From: Apteryx mantelli
Taxonomy: Eukaryota > Chordata > Aves > Apterygiformes > Apterygidae
Direction of reading: 5' to 3'
Assembly: GCF_036417845.1 (NCBI RefSeq)
Contig: NC_089979.1
Coordinates: forward strand, 22,028,458 to 22,092,457
DNA: 64,000 nt
In this document: positions 22,314 to 37,014 of the stretch, piece after piece
Position numbering within the stretch: position 1 is the first letter of the stretch
Layout of the letters: every line of letters starts with the position of its first letter
Notes under the pieces: generated by a model
Database searches by the model: none
Told to the model about the DNA's origin: nothing
What the model saw: the letters and a program-made list of their open reading frames with translations, nothing else
Translations under genes and position numbers: made by a program

Positions 22314-25300
22314 CTGGAATAAGAAATACTCCCTTACAATATTTACTAGTTTTACCTAGGCAAATAGCCAGGTAAAGTAAGCCCTTAAAATGAGGATACT
22401 GAAAATACTGGAATCTTCTAATTTTTCAGGCTACCCAAGGTCAGCAAGGTACCTCACCTATCTTTAGGAAGTAGTGATTAGTGCCTGAGTTAGCGACAGT
22501 CTTACCTGTCCCCCTCACTCTACTAAGAATGGTTACATGGCTGGACATGTATCTATTCCTGTTTGAACAAATCACTTTTACATATAATCCAGCATAATCA
22601 TCCGGAAGATGTTAACCACCAAAATAAAAATCCTTGCCTGTAAAGAATGCTAGATAAATACACTGTGGGGAAAAAGTGGCCTGGAATTCTTCCCATTGAT
22701 TTCAAATGGGAGGAAACCATTTAGCGTGAAAATATCAAAGTCAGATGGGGGAACTGTCCTTGTCACAGTCTGCTTCCTTGAGTTGAATACCTAATTTTTT
22801 AACATACAGCCATTGTTCACCTCGCATTACTTAGCACAGATCTTCCTGTGAAAATATATTTCTTTATGATCAGCATCCAGTGCTCCTGGACATTAGCTTC
22901 CAGTTAGTGTGTATAATTCTCGATCACGGCTCCTATTGCTGGATCGGTCCCCTGCAGAAGAGCTTCAACACTGGTGTGTGTATGCACTGATTTATGACCA
23001 GAAAACTCTACACAAGGTAGTTGAAGAGTCTTTCAGTACAAAGTGTTGATTTTATGATGTAACAATCTTGAAATCATACCACAAAAAGCTTTTTTATTAG
23101 CAAATACCTCCCTCAAAACAAAATCTTACTTGCACATTCACCCTCTTGCCAATGACATTTTCTTTCAATAGCTATGATTAAAAGTAGTCTTGTCTTTTAG
23201 CACAGTTTCACCTGATTCCAAAATTAAAAAAAATCCCCAGGTTTTCTGTTGAGGTTGGGATCCTCTTTTCACTTGCAGTGGTGGATATTTTGTTAATTAA
23301 TCTAAGATTACTGTCAAGCTGTGTTTAATAATATTCTAACAGATGTTTCTGACTTTAACTCCCTCAGAAAAAGTCACGAAAGATCAGAAAATTCAAGGTC
23401 CCTTCTACCAAGGTGCTTTTTTCTCATAATAGTCTTTAAGTTATAACAGGAAAAAGATATTTTTCTCCCCAATACCTTTAAACCTGCATTGCAATGACAT
23501 CTCTACTATGCTGAAGTATTTGTGTTGCTGAAAGTTCTGCATTTAGAGACAACAAAATATAACAATAACTAACCAATATTTATATTTTTTGCATAATACA
23601 TTGACTTTTCTAGAAAAATAAACATGTATTTCACATAGATGAAAGGTATCAGCAACATAGTTTCTTCAATTTTTATATTATTTCTTGGAAATATATTCCT
23701 AGTAACACAATTCATCATTAATACCATTAAAATAGAGTGAATCATCAGTTGATGTGTTAAATATTTAAATACTGTGGTGAAGACAAATTGTTTCTACATA
23801 GCCATAAAACATAGATCATAAAGGACTTCCTTTATTGATAATACTTTCCTGAGCTTTTAATTAGAACAATAATGCAGGATTACAAAGATGGTTCAGTTCT
23901 GAGAGATGTTGCATGGCCAGAGCAGTATGTGGCTACCTCTGTGCATTGTACAACCACAGACATACTGCATCTAGGGAAAGATTCTGGTCTTTATTAGTCT
24001 GTTCTTTTTTCCTGGACCATACTGCTAAGAACTTAGTCACTGTTCCAGACTTGTCCGTGGAAGTACAGAGGCATGAATATTTGAAAACAGTGAATAGTTC
24101 CAGGCACACAAGGGCCTACCCATAAAATCTGTAATAATCCTCAACAATAGACAGAGTAGGCCCACAGTCTGTTAGACAGGTGTCCATTTGGCATCCATAC
24201 CCTACCTTCCCATCCTTCCACAGAAAGCTTGGGGAAGCCCTTGGGTGTTGCACAGTTTCCCTAAGGTCACCAAAGATCAGTGTTAGTGATTTCAGATAAT
24301 TGCAAGGCAAATGACTTAGGAGGAGGAGTACAGGTTGCAGAAGGTTTGATTTCAGAAAAGATTCCAGGAAATGTCCGCTGTGCATGGCCAAATGTCAGCT
24401 GATCTGCATCGCCGTTAAAAGTTCAGCTATGAAGGCACCAAACCCTTTAATTATCAACCACATTGTGCATGAAACACTTTGCAAGCTAACTATGTTCTAG
24501 GAAATGAGCTGCATGCACTGCAAAAGTTAACTTTTTCACTTGGATAAAAAGGACTATGTAACATTAAAGAAGCTCTTGGCTCTTGCTGAGTCCTTTCCTG
24601 AAAACACTAGCTTTTGTCTGAAGATTTAAGCCCTGTTCCTGTAGAGAGTGAAGTGAAACCTCCTGAAGGTTGGTGGTTCTTCTGGGCAGTTCTCCTTGCA
24701 GGATGGCAGTCCTGACTTGTTTTTCCTCTGTGTCAAAGTAATCCATTGTGAACCATATTCAAACCAGCCCTCACAGGACCACCCCAGATGCACCATTTTC
24801 TCCACTAAGAGTTACAGCCTCTGACTCAGTCAATGGTACAGAAAGCTTTGTCCCCTTGCAAGCAAATTATACTAACTACTCTCTGCTACCAACATTGGCA
24901 GCATGAGGTGTCTGAAAGCAGATTTATCTGAACTATTCTAGTTAGGCTTTTGTTTTCTACGTGCAACACGTACTCCAGTGAGGCAAAGGAATGCAGACAC
25001 GAAAGGATTAGCTTCAGTCCGCAAGGGCTTGCTTCCCCTACTGCTATCTACGTCAAACAGTTTACTGGTGATAATTGGTACTTGAAGATGCTCTGGCTTA
25101 AAAACACATTTTCCTACAATATGTAGCATTCTGTTTTTTTCATGTTTGTGAAGATGCTTTCAGTGACAAAAAGAAATTGGTACATAACTTGTCTTAGACC
25201 CAAACTACACAGAAGAGATCTACACTTTCAAAAGACTGAAATGTCAATGAATAGTTTCCAGTGAACCGACTGCTAGAAAATGGGTAGGCTTTGCCTGCTG

Positions 25301-28300
25301 GTATGGATTACATGCATTTGATCTCATTATTTCATGCTATTTTGTTATTATTTTCCCACTGTGAAAACAGCTATATGAATCCACAGTGACTTTTCCAGCT
25401 GGAAATAACATATATTACCTTACGTTTCTTGGGAGGAGCAATCATTTGTAATTTAGTAATGCTATGTCATTCCAGGGCAAGCAATACAATCTGGTGCCTT
25501 ATTTATGGTATAGCAATGTAATAGAAATAAATCTGACATGGTATAGAATTATCCTGATCGGGAAAAACTGTTGTCTGTCATTACATGATAGCCACTAGAT
25601 ATGAAACAAGGGGAAAAAATGGCTGAAAGATAGATGCTTTTATAATGCCCACATCTAGAAACTTTTCTCTCTTTTCACAAATGATATGAATACAAAGGGA
25701 CCTGATTGACAGTTACAGACAGAGATGATTCTTTCACTGCAGGAGACTCTGTTGTATACCTTTAAAGTTACTGCCATCTTCAGCAAAGCTGTGTTTTCTC
25801 AGGCTGAACTTTCACCTGAGCTCATAAAATAAGCCATAGAAAACTACAAGAAGAGTCAGAAAGAAAGAAAGTAGAAAAAACACTCCCTGGTTTGGCGGAA
25901 TATGGCACTGATGGTTTGGAAAGTAAATTCTTTTCTAGAATTGCTGTAGAAATTATCCTATAGATTGAACTCATGCTAGGGAAAGGGCAGCGTGACCCTT
26001 TTTTGTTGATTCCATTTCCTGGATGAGATGTTACAACATGATATCCCTACAAACAAATTTCCTGACAGTATTTTCCTTAAGTATACTAATACCAATTTGT
26101 TAATAAAGTTCCAGGTTTGGAAAGTAACATAGTACCTAATAAAAGGATTCTTAAGCTTCTGGTAGATTTGATTTTATTTCAGATCCTATTTTACTTCCTA
26201 TTCCTTTGTATTGCTGTTGTATATGTGCAGGGTGAGATTCAGCTCACATTAAATTCTGGTGTCTACATATGTGCTAGCTGTCTCAGCTCCTATGACAATG
26301 AATGAAACTCTTGTCAGTCCAGCTGATGAAGACTAGAGCGATTCAGATGATCATTCACTAAGTGTCCATGGTAGAAGGAGCTGCACCACTTTCTAGGCTC
26401 TGCTGTCAAGATCTCCGTGGACCACAGTTGGCAATTAAGCACCTAGGACAGAGGTAAACACCCACAGGTAGATACCTACATTTTTGTTTCATGATTTGCT
26501 AGGTGACCGTCATGTCTGTGTGTTCAGTACTGAGTAAACCAGTGAAGCAGTTCCCAGGGGCACTGTCCTCTGTCTTCCTCTCATCTAGCTGTAGTCATCT
26601 AAAAATTGTGTGGCCAGCTCTCCTGTAGAGTCCAAATTCTTCTATAGCCCATGGAGAGGGAGGTGATTCCAGCCAGGGAAGCAGTTCAGTATCCTGATAC
26701 TTCTACTCTGGTGTAATGAAACACCTCCTAGAGATGCTCATCACTTTCCATTACCTCTAGAAGGCAACCAACTTTGACCTTATAACTAAATTAAAGGCTA
26801 GCATGATGAAACCCACCCTATGTCAGACCATCTGAAGCAGCATACCAACATTAGCTACAAGAATGTCACTGTATCTGGTGACAAAAGCAAGTTCAGTGCA
26901 AGGAGATCTTCCAAGTCTCCAAAGCCAGCCCCTTTCTGATGTGTCCCCTAGCTGTGGGAAATATATCCCTTTATTTATTTTTCGTTGATGGCTGTGTCAG
27001 CTGCCAATGGCTATTGGCACTGCTCCAGGGAATCTGCCTCACACAAAGTGGCCTAGGCTGGGGAGCAGCAGGGAGGTCTTGTCATAGCCCAGGTCTTTGG
27101 TTTCAGCAGCTAAAGCTTTAGGTTGCTGAGGGCAACCTACGTCTGGTGGACTTCGCAGCACCCAAATGGAAGATACTACACACATATGAAAGTTCTTCAC
27201 ATATTAAAAGCAGGATAATTAGTGCCAGGGGAAAGAACCTCACCCCAATTCACTCTGAAGTCAGCTCAGTGGCTGTGCTTATGTAAAAACGATTTGAATC
27301 TGCTCCCTGCTCCTCTCCGATCCAACTGGTCTCCAGGTAACACAGCCAGCAAACAGGAATTGGTAGCATTTGTCCTCCATGTGAATCTCCTGCTTTTATT
27401 ACAGAATTAAAAGACTCATTTTTCTATATTCACAAAATGATAAAATAGTGTAAAAGAGCTACTGTGACAAGGGAAATGTGTAAGGTTTCTTCTATCAGTT
27501 CTTTTTGTAGGGACATTTACATAATATATATTGATAATGGTCCCTTGTACAGAATATACTGATCAGAATATGAAACATAATCTGATCCTTCTCAAATGCT
27601 ATGCACACATATAAAGTTAAAGAGAAAAAAAGAAAAAGAAACATACAGACATATATAGTTCAGATGTATATTACCACAGCTTTGAGATCTGTGGTCGTGT
27701 TAACTGTATTTACATCCTGTAAGCAGTCTTTGCTGTTAAGTATACTCAGTGCATCTTACTGGAGCCAGAGTTGCTCAATATTCATTAAGCCTACAAAATA
27801 AATGTGAAGAATTAAAATTGGCTAATCTCACTCTCCTGCCATCTGTTCCTCAACCTGCAAGTATGAGAGCATTGTGCCGCTTTTTCCTCAAAAACTAATG
27901 ACAGACAACAAACCACTATAGCACTTTAGGCACACAAGCTTCGGAAGAGTGCCCCAAATCAGACTATTTTATTTATATTATTGAAACAGTTGTAAATTCA
28001 ACAAGAAAGCAGAGAGGTACTTCCTGTTAAACACATCCAAAGTAATGGTGGAAACTGTCTGTTTGTTACTGACAAAACTAACCCCTGGAGGGCAGCGAAT
28101 TTGTTATTGCAGAAATAAAACTGTGTTTCTCTGCCAGGCAGTAAGGGAAGGCAGGCTCAGAGACAGGACTTAGCACACCTTTTGCAGGTTGGTGGAGTCT
28201 GTGCATCCTTTGAAAGGTTTAGTACGATGTAAATCTGAGAAGGGTTGTTTAAACGTTTTATCAGAAGATATTTGTAAAGGATATTTTACAAACAAAGTGA

Positions 28301-31300
28301 ATACTAACAAAAATATCAAGGTGGTAATATAACATTAGAATTCTTAATTAATCTGCATAAAATGAAATTGCCTGGCCTAGTTATAGTTCTCTCACGGTTG
28401 TTTGGTTAAATCAATGCAGTCAGAGTGATTCTTTCCAGACTTTTTTGATAGAAATTTTCCTTAAATAGCTTAATGGAAGAATTCAGTTTAAAAACAAAGA
28501 TACCTAAATACTCACTTCAGTATCCTCAGTAAAAAACATTGATCATCATTGAACATCTTTAATAACTTTTAGAACTCACTTCAAACTTTTGAACCTCAGT
28601 ACAAGCCATTGATATTAATGTTCTGTATTACCTCATATTCTTGGGGAGGGAAAGGAATATTGCATTTCTGAAGCAATTATCCAAAGGGATAATTAAAATC
28701 AAGGTAAAGTTGAAAAACAGATAAACATTTTCCTGTCTTGAAAAGGTAAACCAGGTCATCAGTAGCATATGACAATACCTCTAGATATCTATCTCCTGAT
28801 AGAAATTCAACTCTGAACAGAGAGCCAATAAAAGTCTAATTTTAGTACAGAAGCCTTTTTTTTTTTCAGACACAGAGTGAATCAAGGCTAAAGTGTCATA
28901 AAGGCCATCTTTGTATTCTCCTTTCTGAGCTGTCATAGCTGCAGATCTGATTATTGCTGTAAAGGATCACCTTTGATAATTGCAGCAAAGAATCACCTTT
29001 GCTGAGGGGTGAATTTCATCCTAATTTAGAGATTCCACTCCTTGTTCTACAGATCCAAAAAGGTACAAAATGACTGTCACGAAAGGTTAGTGACCTCTGT
29101 TAAAACAAATAGACTATGCTGGGTACTTGGAATTCCCAGTAACTTTTGCAACTTCTTTTAAAGTGGGAATCACTTTTTAATCTCTGCAAAATCCTCTTCT
29201 GAGCTCTATAAATCCTTAGGATCATAATGGTCACAAAAGATTAACTGCACTGAGGCCATGATGGAGCAGTCTCAATTACTGGGAACCACCTGGTAAGAAA
29301 GATTAATAGGAACAGCTAAGGAAAGGCATATACGACAGCAAGCAGTAGTAAAATATTGTTTCAGGGATATATACGGTAGCGAATCTCTTCATGGGTTCCC
29401 AGTTAATGTCTGCCTTTGCCTACCTACTTATAAAAAGGCAGAAAATTCTTTTGTGGTTATTAATTGCTGATTACATTTCATGTGCAAATTCATCCTTTCT
29501 CCTCCTCCAAATAAACTTATTAATAATTTGTTCTCATAATTTTTTTAATGGTTAAGAGAGATTTTCTGCCATGCCGCAGCTTTCCTTTAAAGCTACAATC
29601 TGTAGTAGTTCAAGGTAATTTTAAATTATGTCTGATGGCTGCTTAAATGATAATGCAAAGATTTAGAACAGACGGCATCACATCACTGTTTTAAAGAAGT
29701 TCACAAGAAGTCTGCTCCATTAAATGGTTTACAAGGAGAATAAAAGGTCAAGGAGTTTGTTCCTATTGCCTCCCTGTAGTCTGAAGGGCTATTACACTCT
29801 GAAGTCTCAGGCAAGTAAAAACAAAGCCAAACCAAACTGTGCTGCAGCTAATTGTGCCTCAAGGCATTTTTTTAAAGGTTACCGCTGGAGCTGGGCAGGA
29901 ACTGCAACAACTGATGAGAAACCCACCCACTCCTTTGCGCACCGTGGGGATGGCAGGCGCTGGAGCTGATCTTTGCAAGCTGACCTGCAAACTGTTGAGC
30001 ATTTTATTCCTCATGCAACAACCATAACAAGAGGAAGTCTCCTGTGTGAAGAAGGAGTCCAAATAAACTTAATTACTAGCACATTTCAAATTCGGGGCTA
30101 AGGCACATTGCTGTATATTTTGATAGCATCTAAAACATACAAGATGGAAGCTTATTTGAGGGAGTACAAATTACTGGAAGAATACACTGTGTTCTGACAT
30201 GTTTTAAATCTCATGCGAGGCATTCAGCTTAGATACCACCAGTCACTTCCTATGGCAAGATCTTGAGTAATACTATAAGGTAGATTGCTCCTGTGAGAAA
30301 AATGGTCGTTTAAAATTACGTTGTCTGTTTGTAGTTTGTGGTGCACAGGGGCTGTTCTTATGTGTGTGTTTGTCCATTTGTATGCCCATGGGGGGAATTT
30401 TGACTCCCCAGGAACTTTACAGTAAGATCACTGTATGTATTTGCTCCAAGTATCGTCATGCTGTGCAGCAGCAGATAAGCTGAGAAGCCAAAAACAGTTA
30501 CCCCAGTTCTTCAGCTCTCGCCATCACCACAGCGGGGATGTTTGAGAGGGTTGTGTGTCCATTCCGAACCACCAGAGTTTTTCTCTCCGTTCTTTAGTGT
30601 AGTTGAAATGTTATAGTCCGCTGGAATGTAAATAGGGCAGCACAGATGCAGCCACGTGGTCTGATCATATGTCCCTTCTAAGGGAACTGTAACCTACAGA
30701 GAAGAGACAGCAGGAGCGTGATGGGGGAAAACATAGAGGAGCTGCATTAGCAGCCCAGCTAAGACTTGCTTGCTTGACACCATGAAACCTTTCTGGGCAA
30801 AGCAGACACCATAGGAAAAATTAAGGATTTGACTCATGTTGCTGCTACTCCACACTCAGGGGAGTAACCTACAGCCACCTCAGAGATCTTAATTACATCC
30901 AAGGACTTTCTGAGCCCTTGAGTGGAAAGTAGTAGAAAATAGTTACAACATCCCATTTGTTTCTCCCACACCCCTTGGGGTTTGAGATCAATAAATTAAA
31001 ATGTCCAATTGCACGTTTCTTTCTGGTACCTTTCAGCAGTGTTCAGGCTTGATGTCACCAGGCTGGCCCCAAAGATTCCAGCTACAGCCCTTTGAAATCA
31101 CTTGCCAAACAAGATGAATAGCTGTGCTGCGGAGAGCTAATCAATGTCCCCATCATTCTGTGAATGCTTTACATGCTTTCATAGGTAGTATGAAAGTCAA
31201 TATCTAAACAGGAGGCCATTGCCACATATTGTCGTGCTCTTAAGAGCAATTATTTTGATTTGCAGATGGCTTTCCCTTCTCCTGCACTTTATGGTAAAGC

Positions 31301-33100
31301 AAGTCATGAACTCTCTGGGTCTGCACAGATGACAAGATGCAACCTGTTTCCTGTAGGCCCCAGTAGTTAAATTCAGAGAAAGCAGGCATTATGAAAAAAA
31401 AAAAATCCAGGGGAGGATGTTGATAAAGGAAGAAACACTATTCTCAGTAAGGTGGATAAGATGTCTGGATTTTACCAACAGGCAATGCGACAGAAGTGAC
31501 CAAGGGTGAAATCCATCTTACTTTAGTCAACTCGAAAAGGCGTTTGGTCTGAGCTGGAATGCAGCTGCAGTTAATGGAGAGAAGGTGTCTTCAAAAGGCA
31601 GAGATCAGTGCCTTCATCAGATTGTGTCTCGGATGGAACAGACAAATTATCTGTTGAATGTGCCTTTTCTTCCCTATCGATAGCAGCAGAAACTCATGAC
31701 CAGTTGCCTAACCTCTAAGAAAGTTAAAGAGTCCTCCCAGAATCCCTAGTATCCTGGAAAAGAATATGTACACATTGATTTAGAGTAATAGTCTCCAAAG
31801 ATGTAGAAGCTTATGCTTCGTTTCTAAGGATGGTTTGGGTAATAAACCACATCACGACTTTGTAAATTAAGGGCCTAAGGCTCCTATATGCCTTTGAAAG
31901 TGGAATCCAAGCTTCTAAATTACTTGGGCCTTTGGGAAATCACAGCTACTTCTGAAAGAGCTTGAAGTTAATGGACCTTACACTATACTGCAGCAGCTTC
32001 AAATGATATGTTGAATAATCTCATAATTTTAAAAGTTAAATGAAGGATGAGTTTTTGTTGTAATTTGGATTCCAACACAGAATATCTTTCCTGATTGAAA
32101 CAATTTCATAAATTTTGGATAAATTTAGCAGAAGAGAATTTCAAGGTTAAGTAGTATTCTCCATAATTCCTATTTTTTATGAAATAAAGTGCCTTTTTAA
32201 ATGGCACTACTGTGTATTCTGAAACTCTTCCCCCTCACCGTTGGACCTGTGGAGGAACATGGTGTCATTAGCTCCTTTATTCCTCTACAACAGAAGTTCT
32301 CTGTTCTAAGGCATTCATTTTTGCATCGTGCAAATCTGTATTCCAGTCTGTGGAGTCAGATATGGACTAAGGCTTGTGCAGACCGTTTCAGGAGCCTTCT
32401 GTCTCTCAAGCCATGGTAGGAGTCCAGTTTTTGTGCATATGTAGCAGGAAGGGGATAACCATGAACCATTAGGGATTTTAGCTAAGGTAAATTGTTCAGA
32501 AAAAAATAGAATCAAGGAATTTCTCTTTTCACAGTGTCACACCACTGAAAAATAGAAAGAACTATTTTTAAAAACTTCTAGTTTTATTTCTGGGGGGGTT
32601 TCTCTTCTAACTCCCAGCAGCCCCTTAGGAAGGACTGAGAGTCTGTGGTAGAGCGTCAGATCTCATGTGTTGTGGAGAAGGATTTAAAATCTTGTGGCTT
32701 TGCTGGCTGCCACTTTAGCTGTCACCAGAGACTGGAGTCAAAGCTACTACATCTGACAATAAATGATGACACAATTTGATGGAGGCTTTTTTAGACAGAG
32801 GTTGCACCGAAGCTTGCATTCTTTATGAATAATGCTTATGTATACTAGAGTCATGTGTGCCCAAGCAAGAAAGATTCAAGAGCAATTGTTCACAAGGAGT
32901 TGTCTCCAGGTTTATGAATCTCCAGCATTGCCAGGGTGTTTGTGGCTTGTGTTTTAATTCAGCAGCAGTGAACAGTAAGTGCTTTCAGCAGCTGCTTCCT
33001 GAGAATGCACAGCTAGAGTGTTGAACACAGGCTGAATGTTGCACATCATTCTTTACTTGTAGGGTTAAAATCCTGAAAATGATGTCAGAAACTGCCATCT
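22314..33100. other. AT-rich non-coding stretch
   Basis: No supported gene or recognisable mobile element. A short foldback, CCCATT-GATTTCA-AATGGG, lies at about 22692-22710. The GC-richer patches at 29880-29975 and 30500-30680 carry a few CpGs, but no exon structure is convincing. The remaining open frames are short and low in information. Confidence 0.65.
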
Positions 33101-34200
33101 GTCAGGTCTTTCAAGTCCTGCAATCAGAGACTGAAAAGAATGAAAAAACAAATAGAGAAATATGAAAACAAAACAAAAGATAAATAATGATCATGCTCGC
33201 ATATATAGCAGATGAGCCTGAATAGAGATATAATTAGAAATCATACATAATTTCAAATACAAATGGAAATGGAAAGAGGTCAAGATAAAAGAAGAGAACA
33301 AAATAAGAGCAATCACATTATCACATGTTGTACTCACAATGCAATATATGAACAACAGAGTAAAGAACGCAGGCAAATCTTAGAAGTGCTCCATCACATT
33401 GAGGAATGTAATCAAGAATCTGCAGAAATACTCGATTGTCATGTTACCAAACCACACAAGTCATCAATTCATGCAACTGCTAGATCTTGTCAGATGAAAT
33501 AGGTCATGATAAACTAGTAATAAGGAAAGAGGAGACCATGTATGGGAAAGCACAGAGAACCTGCACAGACTCTCCCAGGCTGTAGATAAAAGCAAACTTA
33601 GTGAATATACTCTTGTACAGATGTAGAGAAAAATAATTCTCCAAGGAGAAAAGATCAAAACTGTACAAGGAAAAACAGTGTCAAGTATGAGCAAAATGCA
33701 TAAATACAAAACAGAAGAAATAAAAAAATGTAAAGGAGGATTTTTGGAGAATAACTTCCTCACAGTTAATGCTCAACGTCCTGAGTCATTTGCAACTATG
33801 GCTAGGGAAATCATTATGCCAAAATTTGCAGACAAGAAAAGCCAAGTGAAAATGCACCACACCGAGGAAGCAAGCAGTGACTCACAGGAAGAGCTTCAAA
33901 AGAAATGTAATATTAATTAAGAATACGTGGTTGGTAAAGCTCAGATTGGCACTAGATACAAGGACAAAGTGACAGCATACACACAAAAGCAAACGGAATG
34001 GCAAACAGGCAGTGTAGGTTACAAAGTCCTTCTCAGTAGATATGCAAAGCTTCAGCAAAGCAGCATCAAAGTAAATGGTATGAGGACATGAGCATCACAG
34101 TGCTAGGGTGATCTTAACAAGAGCACAACAAGGAAAAGCATGTAGGCCGGAAGATCAAATAGTGCAAACAACCTGCAAGTCATTGCTTTCACCTAAAACA
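33100..34200 (+). other. A-rich block with two Lys/Glu/Gln-rich frames
   Basis: The plus strand is unusually A-rich here. Two frames, 33263-33502 (79 codons) and 33678-33920 (80 codons, different phase), encode Lys-, Glu-, Gln- and Met-rich peptides. That is what A-rich DNA gives by chance, and I recognise no domain. An old retroposed or retroviral remnant is possible, but nothing in the sequence supports it. Confidence 0.3.
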
Positions 34201-34907
34201 TGAACATTCATAAACCCAGTGATGCTAAACCTGGACAAACAGCTCATACAGACAGAGGTCATCCCTCCAGTATGGCAGGTTATGGGGCCATGTGGCACCA
34301 TGGCACTGCTGTTGTCACATGAACACATTCAGAAATCCAGGCCAGGCTGGACACATCTGAGGAAAGTAAGTTATTTCTGAAATTGGTATTTAGCTATATG
34401 TAAGAACACAGGCCTTAGGGTAAAATGGTGAACTTTGGAAGAAGGAATGATATTGCACTGTCTTGCACCTCTCACACACCCTCCATATTAGAACATCATC
34501 AGTGTATAAAAGGTGTTTAAAAAATTTCATCTTATTTTTCATGTTCTTTGTAACCTTTTAATTCATACTGATAACATATTTTGGAAAACACCTGACTGTT
34601 CCTGTTCTCCTGAAGCCATTATGTTTAAGAGACAATAAAACAGTAAGAACAAGCCAGCAAGGACAAAATCTATGTGTTTTATGGGTCTAAGTGAAAGACA
34701 GTCTTTAAAAAGGCCACATTAACAGTTTTTTCCATTTGTTCCTCTTAGTGGCAGTGCTGAACACTGTCAGCTGAAATGACTTCAAAGGCAGTTGAAGTAG
34801 CCACAGCAGTGGGACAGTGCCAACATCACAAGTTGTTTGTTTTGGATGGTTGTAATTTTAAAGCCAATGAAAATGAAATATGCCTTCTTTAGTGTCCCAG
34901 GTTGGGA

Positions 34908-34945
34908 TTTTTATTTTATTTTATTTTATTTTATTTTATTTTATT
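34908..34945. repeat. (ATTTT)n microsatellite
   Basis: About seven tandem copies of the pentamer ATTTT. Confidence 0.95.
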
Positions 34946-35039
34946 GGAGAAAGATATAGCTGTGCTAGTGAAATGCTGCTTCAACTACAAAGTCAGGAAT
35001 CAAAGAACTAAAAGATGGTTTTTCTCTAGTGCTTCCCAA

Positions 35040-35185
35040 GTATTGAATAACACCATACCACATTCCTGGTAAGAAAGACAGTATTACTACCCCTGTTTCA
35101 CAGAAATGGAAATCAAGACTCGGAAAGATTAAGATCGGTTAGGCTAAAGATCCAAATTACTTCTGAGGTATTAAGTAACAACTTC
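35040..35185 (-). repeat. MIR-like SINE fragment
   Basis: The segment 'cctgtttcacagaaatggaaatcaagactcggaaagattaag' follows the order of the MIR reverse complement 'cccattttacagatgaggaaactgaggcacagagaggttaag'. It is preceded by 'gacagtattactacccc', like the MIR 'gtactattattatcccc'. The copy is old and its ends are approximate. Confidence 0.55.
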
Positions 35186-36249
35186 AAACAGTAGGTTATT
35201 GCCATATCCCAGATTATCAGCTAAGTTTTCTGCCTCCCACTGGTGTGAATGTCCCACAAATCAGTCCCTTCTCCCTATTCAGAACATTAACTTGAAACCT
35301 CACTGTTAGGAGCTGCAAAAAGGAGCACATGAAATGGGGCCTACAATGGATCAGGAACATCTCAAGGCACAGCACCAGAACATAGGATCCCACCAAAACA
35401 CTCACTGAACAGATAGGAAGGCAAAAGCTGGAAGGCACAGGAGGCTAGCACAGCACTGTCTGGGACACAGTAGGGGCTCTGACAAGCAGTGAGTCAGGCA
35501 CTAACCAGCCACAAAATCTGGGTTTTGAAGTGGTAAAATGGAATAGTTTATGCCAGAGAGTATGACGAAAGATGACTGATATACCGGAATAGTCAGGGAT
35601 AAGTTTCCAGCTGGTACGTATCCTTGTATGAGACACATTGATTTTCATTAGCTATCAATCTGCCATTAACTTTCCATCCTTAGAATCATGATTTTTTTTT
35701 TTACATGAGCCTTTAGATGTTGCCTGAATTGTAACTCTTGCAAAAGTTGCTAGGTTATGTATAATTACAAAAAAAGCGCCCAAATTTTGGATACAAATCA
35801 CTTTGCAAAACACAAGTAAAATGAAAGGTACAGTGTTAGCACTGGCCAGTTCAGTCCTGGTGTAAGTTTGCAAGTTCAACAGCTGAGCTGCTCTCAGGAT
35901 CACTGAATCCAGTGATGCCATAGTTTAATTTGGCCTGCTGGGTGCTCCCATTAGGACAATGTCCCTGAACACTCAGATGTCATTTCTGTGAATTGTCTGC
36001 TACTTCTGCTCTCACAAAACATTGTGGAAACCAAGTGAAATACTATTTCAAAGGAATGAAAATCCTCATATAAGGGACTATCACACTGAATGTTTCCACA
36101 GAGGCAGTTTCAGAGAGCACCTACCTACTACTAACTCCCTTCAGCTCCCCCAGCTGTAGGCAGAGGTGGGTGGATGAACTTTTAGTGTTTTCACTGTCTC
36201 CTTCCATCCTAGGTTCACAACAAGCACCTCAAGGTTCAACCCCTTCCCT

Positions 36250-36266
36250 CCCCCCCCTTTTTTTTT
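36250..36266. repeat. C8-T9 homopolymer junction
   Basis: A run of eight C followed by nine T, inside a longer pyrimidine tract that begins near 36240. Confidence 0.8.
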
Positions 36267-36713
36267 GCCAGTCTGGAGCATCTAAGATGAAAACTTACTG
36301 CATATTATTGCTATACAGATCTAAGGAGATAGTGCTACCAGGACAGATTTTTTTTCCCAGGGTATGTAGCCTTGCAACATAACTTCTTAAGGAACAAACA
36401 GTGGTTACTGAAATTATAGGAAAATGCTAAGCAGATTTCCGGATCCCTTATTCAAAATGGTCCTGTGGATAAAACTCTGCAGATAAGTGAAAAGATAAAG
36501 GCATTTCATAATGCTTCAGTTAATGGTAGCACCAAGTCTACTTGACTAAAAAGGTCATATTTATGACCATAAAGAAAGAATAACAAAAATGCCCATGTGC
36601 ACAAAGTTATTTTAGCAGAAATGTCTCTACAATGAAATCTGCTTAATGAACTGAAATATAGTGAGAGGAATGAAAATTATATATCTCCTCATTGCAATAA
36701 AAGGAATAAAAAA

Positions 36714-36736
36714 TTCAAGTTCAAGTTCAAGTGAAG
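36714..36736. repeat. TTCAAG hexamer tandem repeat
   Basis: Three perfect TTCAAG copies followed by a degenerate fourth (TGAAG). It is a short hexanucleotide tandem array. Confidence 0.85.
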
Positions 36737-36989
36737 TTTCTTTCAGTTGTGGCTAGACAAACGAACTGCATGTTTATCACCTATCTAGTGATACTGCTGT
36801 GCTGAGAGGTAGTTGTGCAGAACAGCATCCTACCAAATGTATAAACAACATGCTAACTGCAAATGAGGAAGTTTAGGGGAACAACATGTCCCCACAAACA
36901 TGGGATCAGGAAGTCTGGATTCACCAGTGTTGACTAACAAAGAAAATTTTTTTTCTATTACAGCCACAGAGAAGTAGTATGTTTTGTGG

Positions 36990-37014
36990 TTTTTGTTTTG
37001 TTTTGTTTTGTTTT
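36990..37014. repeat. (GTTTT)n microsatellite
   Basis: About five tandem copies of GTTTT. Confidence 0.9.

Noticed and set aside
22692-22710. CCCATT...AATGGG palindrome
   Set aside because: Only a 6-bp stem; resembles decayed interspersed-repeat sequence seen widely in sauropsids and shows no further structure.
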